Below are positions 10,499 to 18,678 of a stretch of DNA of 64,000 nucleotides, piece after piece (position 1 is the first letter of the stretch; each line of letters starts with the position of its first letter). The notes below the pieces were generated by a model. The model was not told where the DNA came from. It saw only the letters and a list, made by a program, of their open reading frames with translations, and made no database searches. The position numbers and the translations under genes were made by a program. This DNA is from Asterella californica (taxonomy: Eukaryota; Streptophyta; Marchantiopsida; Marchantiales; Aytoniaceae), in the NCBI GenBank assembly GCA_036924285.1, contig JAYKYS010000008.1, forward strand, positions 21,127,001-21,191,000, given 5' to 3'.

Positions 10499-11780
10499 TG
10501 TCGCGCTACTTGGCGGCTACATGTTATATTTCTACTCCGACGCTTGAGTTTAGTAGTTCCAGAAGTTAGCTCTTATTACTTCTAGTCGTTTATGTATATG
10601 TTTGACACCTTTGCATACGGTGTTAACACTATTTTGAGTCTTAGTAGGTTGATTACCATGTTGATAGGGCTTAAGCTCATGGGTTGTATTTGCGTGTCGC
10701 CCATGCACGCTTTCTAGCTGATTTAAGTTATTTTTCGGGGTTGCGTGTCGTTTTAAGTAATTTAAGTTTTATGCTGGTACTCTAGGGGGCTTGACGTGGT
10801 AGCCTATGAGTAAAACTGAGTTGCCACGTGGTTTAGGGTACTAAAGAACAACCAAGTGGAGCTATGAACTCCCATTGGTCCATTTTTGTCTTTTGTTAAA
10901 CTCTAAATTTAGAAACAGAGCTCTAGAGTGGAGTTCGAGCATTTGGTGAGGGATCTTCGAAATCCGAGAGCACAGGGAGAGAGGGCTCGTCATGCCAAGC
11001 ACTTCCAGTGAAAATTTCGATCGATTTGAGTCAATAAAGACGGAGTTATGAGCAATTGAAGTTCGAATTGTGCTAGAATTGAATCATTTTTGTTGGATTT
11101 AGGGTTTTCAGTGTCACTCGCAGCAGATTTGAGGAAATTGCTTCAAAACTTCGAGGTTGTGTTCTCTGCTAGCAGAGCTACGATTTCACAAAAAGTTTCA
11201 TATCGATTGAGCAACTGAGTAATTCAGGGCGGCCTCTGAAGCTGAGGGGGTCTGAAAAGCTCTTAATCTAGAGCAGCGACTTCAGAGGAGGAGATCTGCA
11301 GTTCTGTGTACATTCAGGAGTCCCAACTTCACAGGGATGTTCAGCACCCTGTAGACTGCAAATCCTGTAAGAAACTTCGAAATTGATCGAGCCAAACTCC
11401 TGTTATAGGTTGAAATAGCCAGCTAGGTACCAGAAATTGCCGTAGTTTTCTTGCTCAAAACTTTTCTGTTCATATCTCCGTGTCAGAATTTGATCTCAGG
11501 CTGAAATTTCGTCTGTGAGTTCAGTAGTACCTCATTTGCATGCAGGGGAAGTTTAGAGGTCTAAACCTTCATAGTTTTCCTCTCCGTGAGTGTCAAAGTT
11601 CACCGCCGAATCCTATTACTGCCAGCTAGACCTGAATTTCGCCTTCTGGGTATATTACTAGATCTTACACATCTGTGTGAGTGTTTATAGCCCTATTGTG
11701 ACCTGAAAGCCAACCTCTTGAGTGAACAACCACAGCCAGAAGCCCGGCGCTTTCCTAGGTAGACGGATTACACTCCGACA
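10499..11780 (+). repeat. 5' LTR of element B (1282 bp)
   Basis: Starts TGTCGCGCTACTTGGCGGC and ends TTACACTCCGACA. It aligns along its whole length with 26493-27773. The differences are mostly C/T or G/A, for example the terminal CCGACA here versus CCAACA in the 3' copy. This is the pattern expected from decay of methylated cytosines. A TGG that could start a primer binding site lies at 11792, 11 bases inside. Confidence 0.95.
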
Positions 11781-11856
11781 TACTCTCTTTTTGGTGAACT
11801 CGACGTGAAACACCTAGGGTGGGAGTTTTCTTGAGAGTGTTACAGGATCAGATATC

Positions 11857-14229
11857 ATGGCCAACCAAGGATCATCAAGTGGAGCTGCTGCTGCTGCTCA
11901 GCAACTTGTTCAGTTGGATGCTGCTACGATGAAGATGTTCCAAGCTTTTTCCATGTTTATGCAGCAGCAGCAGAGCACAGAGAGGAAGGAGGTATTAGCA
12001 ACCAAGGCGTTGCAATCTGTGATGCATCAGATGGACCAGTTCAAGGGTACAGATATTTCCAAGTATGTGCGATACTATGCTAGGGAGATGGAGGTGAACA
12101 AGGTACCTGAGAAGGAGATGGTGGAGAACTTTGAACTTGCAGTTGTCCCTGAGATTCGTGGGCGTGTGAAGGAGCTCAAGCAGCAGCAAGGACAGAGTTG
12201 GGAGAGCTTTATGCGAGCTTTGAAGGAGGAGTACTACACTGAAGACTCAGAGAGGGTGACCAAGAGAACATTCTTGGAGTGGGTGATGAAGCCTAACAAA
12301 TGTTTGTCTGTAAATGAGTTGTTAAGGGAGTTTGATCGTCAATATGCTCAGCTTTCTAGGACAGAGAAGCTTACACTAGAGGTTGAGAAGACCGAGCTTT
12401 TCCTACAAGCAGCGGACGTGACCATTCAGGAGAAGCTTGAGCTGTTGCTGGAAGACAAGAGTGAGGAGAGAGGATTGAAGACTGATTGGAAGGAGGTTGA
12501 AGAGGCTGTCTCTTTGCTGACCAAGAGACAGAGAAGAAGGGACAAGGTGGTGGTAAGTGAAGCAACACCTCTGATAATTCCTGTCAAGCAGTTGCCTACT
12601 AAGCCTGCTTTGGTAATTGCTAGAGAGGAAGACTCACCGCTTGATGAGTTGATTAAGGGTATGAAGGAGCTTAAGCTTAAGCTCACTAGGTTAGAAGAGA
12701 AGGAGCAGAATGTACAGCCTGCTATGCAGAGACCTCAGGTGAGGGAAGGCTTTGTTCATCGTTGTATAGGATGCGATAGCCTAGACCATGTAAGAAGAGA
12801 TTGTGGAGAGTTTTCATATGCATTGAGGAAGGATCTTATCTTCTTCAAAGATGGTAAGATCCATTTGAGAGAGACTGGGATGATGCTGGGAACCAACTTT
12901 GGCAAGGGTGGTATGAAGAGACTTGTGAATGATATATCAACATCACATGTTGTTTCTCTTGTGAATGCTGCTACATGTGGAGTGAAAGTGGAAATGGAGA
13001 GAGAGAAAGGGACTACTGGGTTGTGGTCAGATGTAGTGGGGTCTGTAGCTGGAACAGAGCTAGACAAGGATGTGCTACGAAGGGTTGGCAACTCAATTAG
13101 AGAAACTACAGGATGGAATGACCCTGTGGATACTATGTCAGTGCATGCTTATGTTGCAAGAAGTCAGCATGAAGCTCTACTAGAAGAAAAACGCAGGAGG
13201 GAGGATGTAGGTGAGGCTTCTACAGCCAAACGACCTGCTACAAGGAGTGAAAGGGCTAGACCAGATGCAAGGTAGGAGACAACACCTACTCGGGAAGAGA
13301 CTATGGAGGATCTACCGTCTACAACACCAAAGGAGAAGGAGAGAAGCAAGGAGAAGGGTAAGATGTCTGCATACAAACTTCAGTCTGACATTGAGATTGC
13401 TACAGACTTGAAGCAGGTGTTAGAGAACCGTATCTTGAATGGAAAAGTTGAGTTTACTTTGGGTGAGATTCTTGGGATTGCAAAGCGTGAGTTCCATGAG
13501 GTTATCATAGATATCATCAAGAGGAAACGTCAGATTTTGGGTGAAGCAGCTACGCTTAACGCTCTAGGGACCAAACTGTCGGAGGATGAGGAAGATGAGA
13601 TTGATGGTTACTGCTCTCAAGTATCAGAGGGAAGATCAGATCAGCACGTGAGGTTTGAAGATGAGGTGGAAGCATCGCAGAAGAGCCATTATTCTCACAA
13701 CCATTGGGCGAGAGCAACCACAGAGACCTTAGTGAAGTTGGGAGATCTAGAGGAACCTGTGGTGGCATTGATTGATCATGGCTCAGAGATTAATCTGATG
13801 TCTAAGGAGCTGTACAAGCGTGGGAGGTGGCCTATAGACACCGACCATGGATGGCTTATCCGTGCTGCCAACAACCAGCGAGGAGAACTCTATGGTGCTT
13901 GCCCCAACATCAAGGTAATTATGGGTGACATTAGTGATGTTCAGAATTTCTTTGTGCAAGACATGTCAACCTATCCTATCATTCTAGGGCAGCCTTACAT
14001 TACTGCTGTTAGAATGGAGACACGAGTTATGGATGACGGTTCAGCCTATGCTATGATACGTAGTAGAGACGGCAAAAGAGCTGTTCAGTTTTTGACCGTT
14101 GTTGTAGAACATGAGAGGAATCGTGATAGCTTGAGAGACCGTCCACTGCCAAAGATTACTCAGGAGTTTAGAGAGTCTAAGGGTTTTGGCAGAGTACCAT
14201 TGAAGAGCGAGACTTCAACGGTACAGTAG
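11857..14229 (+). pseudogene. Element B gag-protease (one in-frame stop)
   Basis: Same protein type as element A gag-protease, 791 codons if the TAG at 13273-13275 is ignored. The order is an Ala/Gln-rich N terminus, a gag core (FKGTDISKYVRYYAREMEV... to LSRTEKLTLEVEKTELFL), a CCHC knuckle C-IG-C-DSLD-H-VRRD-C at residue 303, a conserved block with YKLQSDIEIATDLKQVLENR, and a protease with IDHGSEINLMS near residue 640 and ILGQPYITA. A has no stop at the matching place, so the TAG is most likely a decay mutation. The last codons overlap the pol frame from 14181. Confidence 0.88.
14181..14224 (+). promoter_or_regulatory. Element B -1 frameshift signal (GGGTTTT plus stem-loop)
   Basis: GGGTTTT at 14181-14187 reads AAG GGT TTT in the gag frame. 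The pol frame has TAA at 14178-14180 and opens exactly at the heptamer. After a 6-nt spacer, GTACCATTGAAG (14194-14205) pairs with CTTCAACGGTAC (14213-14224), 11 of 12 pairs, around a 7-nt loop. The gag frame ends at TAG 14227-14229. Stem sequences differ from A, but the heptamer, preceding TAA and spacing are kept. Confidence 0.8.
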
Positions 14230-15729
14230 AGCTAGGATTCTCGCCTGATCCAGTAGAGCAGGAAGCTTTATCCACTAGCTTCTTAGGATTGACGTCATGT
14301 GGATCAGTGTGTTATAGAAAGGTTGAGAATCTGAAGAGGTTGGAGAGGCAACATGTGAAGTATGTACAACAGTCTTTGAGAGATAGTGGAGAGTTAGCCG
14401 GAGATGAATATATATCTGGAGTGTTTGAAGAGCAGTATTTGGTAGATACTATAGGGGAGTTGAAATCTATAGTAGAAAGTTCTATAGATGATGTAGATAG
14501 AGTGGTGAGAGTGAGCTCCAAGGAGCTTTATGATGTAATTGATAAGTTTATAGATCGGCAAGAGGTGTATGTGGAGATCAAATACAAGTCAGTGGCAAAG
14601 AAAGTCAAACCAGTGGCTTTTCCTTTACCACTCGATTACAATCAGAAGATGGAGCAAGCCGCACGAGAACCGACGCTTAGAGGACCGAGAAGAATTGGGC
14701 ACCAGTTTACAGAAACAACATTGAAGGACCTGAGGATTGGAGGTGATGGATTTCTTACTGAGCAAGAGAAGAAGAGCTTCAGGGAGATGCTATCTAGGCA
14801 TGGTAAGGCGTTCGCGTTTGAGTCACATGAAGTAGGATGTGTAGATCCAAGTGTAGTTGCACCTATGGTAATCTTTACTATATCGCATGTGTCTTGGGAT
14901 CTACGTCCTATCCCTGTACCTAGAGCTCATCTACCAAAGCTGATAGACTTGCTCAATGAGAGGATTAGGATGGGTATCTTGGAACCATCTATAGCTCCTT
15001 ACTCTAGCAGATGGTTTACTGTTCCGAAGAAGAGTGGAGCTTTGAGATTCATTCAAGATATGCAGCCAGTTAACAGGGTGACTATCAGGAATATGGGTAT
15101 AGGACCTATTGTAGACGAGTTTGCAGAGGCTTTTGCTGGTCGTGCTATCTATTCAATGGGAGACTTATATTCAGGTTACGATCAGTTTCAGTTATCCTCT
15201 GAGAGTAGAGACTTGACTACAATGAGGACACCTTTGGGGTTACTAAGAATGTGCACCTTATCACAAGGTGCTACCAATTCTGTAGCACATATGATGAATG
15301 GCATGAATAAAGTTTTGAGAGATTTCATTCCTGAAAAGACTATGCCATTCCTTGATGATGTGCCGATCAAAGGGTGTGCTGAGGAGGAGAAGAATGAGGT
15401 AATGGATCAGAGGGGGTGCCGTAAGTTTGTTGCAGATCACATAGCCGACTGTGATAAGATATTGAGTCGACTGGAGGAGGTTCATTTGACTTTATCAAGA
15501 GCAAAGTCTGTATTTGGAGAACGTGAGGTGTTAATAGTGGGACATCTGTGTGGATCTTATGGTCGGAAACCTTGTCCAAACAAGGTTGATGCCATCCGAA
15601 GGATGAAGGAGACATGCGGATCGGTTACTGAGGTGAGAAGGTTTCTAGGTGCATGTGTGTTTTATCATATATGGATTCCACACTTTGCACATGTAGCAGA
15701 TCCGTTGTACAAGTTGCTGAGGAAGGGGC
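14181..15729 (+). CDS. Element B pol, first part: linker and reverse transcriptase
   Basis: This -1 frame relative to gag is open from the slippery site and has no good ATG before RT, consistent with a Gag-Pol fusion made by frameshifting. It holds a linker (VAKKVKPVAFPLP), then RT: PIPVPRAHLPKLIDLL, ILEPSIAPYSSRWFTV, RFIQDMQPVNRVT, DLYSGYDQFQLSSESRDLTT, the catalytic FLDDVPIKG, and a thumb/connection with VLIVGHLCGSYGRKP, VRRFLGACVFYHIWIPHFAHVADPLYKLLRKG. Element C interrupts it at 15729/15730. The codon split by C is completed at 24485 (…KGQRFQWQEEQ). Confidence 0.88.
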
Positions 15730-16644
15730 TGTAACGACCTATGTTACACATAGGAAGTTTGTCAATTAGTAAGGTGTTTAGTTATAACTAAGGGTTGAGA
15801 ATGTTTATTTGCTGCCAAAGTACTTTTAGGAGGTATCAAGTTAGTCATGACTAGCTAAAAGTTAGTTATGGTTAAACTTAGCTGTACTTTTGGCAGAATT
15901 CAGATATTTGCTAAAGAGTGAGCACTACTATCTTGTCATCTTGTCTAAAAGGTAGAAAGGAGGTGGAAAGTATCTCTTATCTCCTTTTTGACTTGATATT
16001 AGTGGTTGGATTAAAGTTGTGGACTTTGTGGGCATTAAAAACAAGAAGAGATTCCACATGTTTCCTTTTTAGTGGGTCCTAGTGTAGAGGGGGGGTGGAA
16101 ATTTGAGATTCCTTGAGAATATTCCAGAATCCTTCTAGAAGTTGTTGACTTTGAAGGAATAAGCCCATGTGAAAAGGTAAAAAGCCCATGTGATCAATGC
16201 TTTTACCTTAAGTAATATCTTAGTAAAACCCGGTAAAAGTAGTTACGGCTGAGTTACCGAGGGTACCAAAGTAAAAACCTAGAATGTATAAATAGAGGAG
16301 TAGAGAAGAGCTCCTCATCCTTGTTTTCACATTGTCGTAATGACAACTTGAGTAATATAGAGAGTGTGGGACATTTTTAGCATGTGAGAACTTGAGAGAC
16401 GTCGTTAGAATGGAGGATTTTAGTGGATGAGATTATGGAGATTTTAGTTGATAAGTTTGTGGGTGTATGAATGAGAGTGAACTTAGCATTTTTCCCTTCA
16501 AGATTCATGGTGTGCTTCCATCAAAGCCATCAGAGGTGACCCCTGAGTGAGAGACAGGCCCGACAGTTGCAGATTCGTGGATGACGATCGTGGAGGTTAA
16601 GAGATCGGGGGGTAGTTGATCGTTAGGACCGCGGAGGGTTTACA
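15730..16644 (+). repeat. 5' LTR of element C (915 bp)
   Basis: Begins TGTAACGACC, followed at once by a 7-bp inverted repeat CCTATGT-tac-ACATAGG, and ends GGGTTTACA. It looks identical to 23566-24480. A TATA-like TATAAATAG at 16287-16295 sits about 350 bp before the LTR end and is the likely promoter of the element. Confidence 0.96.
16287..16295 (+). promoter_or_regulatory. TATA box of element C LTR
   Basis: TATAAATAG within 'atgtataaatagaggagtag'. The copy in the 3' LTR is at 24123-24131. Its position in the LTR fits a Pol II start about 30 bp downstream. It is inferred from sequence only. Confidence 0.6.
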
Positions 16645-16648
16645 TTTT

Positions 16649-16666
16649 TGGTTCCGTTGCCGGGAC
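16649..16666 (+). promoter_or_regulatory. Primer binding site, tRNA-Glu
   Basis: TGGTTCCGTTGCCGGGAC lies four bases after the 5' LTR. It is complementary to the 3' end of plant nuclear tRNA-Glu (acceptor stem plus CCA), as I remember that tRNA. Athila and Ogre-type elements more often use other tRNAs. Confidence 0.8.
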
Positions 16667-16690
16667 CTCACTTGAAGGGATCGTTGAACG

Positions 16691-16861
16691 ATGTTTAGAG
16701 TTCAGTTCTATATTCGACAAAAGGAGATTATGAGAGAGCACATGGAGAGAACGTTGGGAGGAGAGAGAGCTAACGCGATGTTAGCAACGTTAGAACCTTT
16801 CGTGTATCCCGTAGTGATATATGACGCGTTCGAAGTCATTCTTTACATCTTGTTCACTTAG
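16691..16861 (+). CDS. Small frame x1 of element C, 56 aa
   Basis: First ATG after the primer site. The protein starts MFRVQFYIRQKEIMREHMER and continues TLGGERANAMLATLEP, then a hydrophobic end FVYPVVIYDAFEVILYILFT. From residue 11 on it aligns without gaps to small frame x2 (18465-18629). Over 35 positions about 14 residues are identical, including TLG, E, A, L, PF, P, V, Y, E and the final LF, and many others are conservative. No family is recognised. The duplication and conservation argue that it is or was translated. Confidence 0.55.
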   Translation: MFRVQFYIRQKEIMREHMERTLGGERANAMLATLEPFVYPVVIYDAFEVILYILFT

Positions 16862-16956
16862 AAAGGGTTTGAGGAGAGTTGAAAGAAGGTGCAACAAGAG
16901 TTGTAGAGAAAGGAGGAGAGAAAAGTTATTAGAGGAGAGAAATTTGTGAGTTTAGA

Positions 16957-17430
16957 AATTCTGCTCTCTGGAAAATTTGTACAGTCGCTGTCAACTTTTC
17001 TGTGAATTTTATTTTCCTGTGAAACTTTCCAGTGTTTTAGATTGGCTGATAACCTATCTAAGACAAAAGAAATCATAGGAAAAGCTGGTCTAGAGAGGGA
17101 GCAATGAGTTTTCAAAATTGAGGGGGTCTATTCGTGAGAGTTGAGGAATTCTGTTCTCTGGAAAAAGTTTACAGTCAGTGTCAGATTTTCTGTGAATTTT
17201 ATTTTCCTGAGAAACTTTCCAGTGTTTTAGAGTGGCTGATAAGCTATCCAGGACAAAAGAAATCATGAGAAGATGAGGTCTGAAGAGGGAGAAAGGATTT
17301 TTCAAAGTGGAGGGGGTTGACAACCATGAGGGAAGTGAAAATATACAAATTTCAGTTCTCTGAAAATTTGTACAGTCATCACCATCTCTTCTGATTAGGG
17401 AAGTTTCTGTTGAAACTTCATGATTTAGTA
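16957..17430 (+). repeat. Diverged tandem repeats in the leader of element C
   Basis: Three copies of a block beginning near 'aattctgctctctggaaaa' occur: about 16957-17146, 17147-17345 and 17355-17430 (partial). Shared text includes 'tctctgRaaaatttgtacagtc', 'ttttctgtgaattttattttcctg' and 'gaaactttccagtgttttag'. No coding frame runs through them. They separate x1 from the other upstream frames. Confidence 0.8.
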
Positions 17431-17532
17431 GCTTGGAGGTTGAGCTACTGGAGACCACAAAAATCTTGGAGAGATCTCTTACCAACTAAGAGAGATACGT
17501 TTCGGCATACAAGGAGGTCTTGAAGATACGTC

Positions 17533-17850
17533 ATGGGGAATCCAGTTCGAATGACGAGGTGGAAGAAGAGACGTTTAGGAGTTCGAACAGAGACGGAGAA
17601 GCCCAAGTTAAGTATAGATGAGTTACGAACACGCATCTATAGCACTTGGGGTGCCCTCTTTACTCTATACGAAGAAGCTTCCGCGACAATTGGCACAGAT
17701 TTGAAGAAAGTCGAGTTTAAAGCATCATTCACTATGGAGGCCACGAATGCTCCTGGTGAAATAGAGTTGGATCCTTACAAGAGTGAGTTCAAGATGTCTG
17801 TTGTGATGAGTACAAACGAGGGTGAGGAGGATCATATCTTTGATAGTTAA
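17533..17850 (+). CDS. Unknown 105-aa frame upstream of gag in element C
   Basis: Starts MGNPVRMTRWKKRRLGVRT, a basic N terminus. The middle is acidic/amphipathic (SIDELRTRIYSTWGALFTLY), followed by a stretch of alternating polar and hydrophobic residues (KVEFKASFTMEATNAPGEIEL) that could form beta strands. It ends in acidic EGEEDHIFDS. I do not recognise the family. It lies in an element with apparently identical LTRs and has no stops, but it could still be a chance frame. Confidence 0.45.
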   Translation: MGNPVRMTRWKKRRLGVRTETEKPKLSIDELRTRIYSTWGALFTLYEEASATIGTDLKKVEFKASFTMEATNAPGEIELDPYKSEFKMSVVMSTNEGEEDHIFDS

Positions 17851-17973
17851 TAGTAGATTAGATTTTATTTCGTGTATAGCATGTATAATGCACGATTTCT
17901 AATATAAAGCTCGGAAGAGTTAAGAAAGTAATGTAGAATTATTTTCCTCTATGATATTTTGTCCACTTAATGG

Positions 17974-18465
17974 TTGAGAAGGTGCAACATGAGTGGAAAT
18001 TCAAAAGATTGGAAAGTTAGACTTAGAAACCTTCCTCAAGGTTTAGATGTCATAGTAAGCGTCGGAGAGAGCTCGAAAGAGATTATCGTTGAGTTTGAGA
18101 ACCCTAGTACAAAACCTCAAGTAGAATCTCCGAGGAGAAGAGTAGAAACCGACTTGTGGTGTTATTTCTGTAGAGGGTTGGGACATAAAGTAGTGAATTG
18201 TCCAACTAGAATCAGAACCGAGAGAGCTAAAGGGAAGCGGGAGTTTACTGATTTAAGTCTTCGAGTGGGTCCATCGTCACCAGCGCCAATTCATCTTCTA
18301 GGCGAAGATCCTTGTCCAAGTTGTGGAGTGGGTGATCTATCAAGAGGACACAAGTGCGTCGATGTGGCCGCCCTACTTACGTCAGTAGTCGAGAAGTTGG
18401 ACGAGACTCAAAGAGCTGAGACGGAGAAGTTGTCGACTTCAAAAGAGGACTCGGTTGAGTTGTGA
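17974..18465 (+). CDS. 163-aa CCHC zinc-knuckle frame upstream of gag in element C
   Basis: The N terminus could be at 17974 or at the second Met (MSGNSKDWKV, 17989). A strand-rich region (WKVRLRNLPQGLDVIVSVGESSKEIIVEFENP) comes first. Then a basic patch SPRRRVE and the knuckle C-YF-C-RGLG-H-KVVN-C follow, and a second Cys/His cluster CPSCGVGDLSRGHKC. The knuckle suggests single-stranded nucleic acid binding, as in nucleocapsid. This is additional to the CCHC-like motif in gag proper. The TGA stop (18463-18465) overlaps the ATG of x2 (18465) as TGATG, the layout used for termination-reinitiation. Confidence 0.6.
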   Translation: MRRCNMSGNSKDWKVRLRNLPQGLDVIVSVGESSKEIIVEFENPSTKPQVESPRRRVETDLWCYFCRGLGHKVVNCPTRIRTERAKGKREFTDLSLRVGPSSPAPIHLLGEDPCPSCGVGDLSRGHKCVDVAALLTSVVEKLDETQRAETEKLSTSKEDSVEL

Positions 18466-18629
18466 TGGAGATCGTCATTCGAATGGTGGAGAAGGCGGTG
18501 ATGCGACTCAGACTCATGATTACCTTGGGAGAAGAGATGGCACAAGAGGTGTTGTTACAACCATTTCCTTTCATTTTACCTATGGTAGATTATTCGCGAA
18601 TGGAATTGGTGATGTTCGTACTCTTTTAG
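18465..18629 (+). CDS. Small frame x2 of element C, 54 aa
   Basis: Starts at an ATG that shares its A with the TGA of the 163-aa frame. The protein reads MEIVIRMVEKAVMRLRLMI, then TLGEEMAQEVLLQ, then the hydrophobic end PFPFILPMVDYSRMELVMFVLF. It is homologous to x1 at 16691. Ungapped matching positions include K..MR, TLG-E, A, L, PF, P, V, Y, E and LF. It ends 49 bp before the gag ATG. Function is unknown. The mix of a basic N-terminal half and a hydrophobic C-terminal half could suit membrane or protein contact, but that is a guess. Confidence 0.55.
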   Translation: MEIVIRMVEKAVMRLRLMITLGEEMAQEVLLQPFPFILPMVDYSRMELVMFVLF

Positions 18630-18678
18630 CGAGTAGTTATTGCACGACGATTAGAAGAGTAGAAAGAGTAGTTACAAG

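Noticed and set aside
13273..13275. Read-through TAG as a regulated gag-protease junction in element B
   Set aside because: Element A has no stop at the matching place and the stop lies mid-gag, far from the protease; simple decay fits better.
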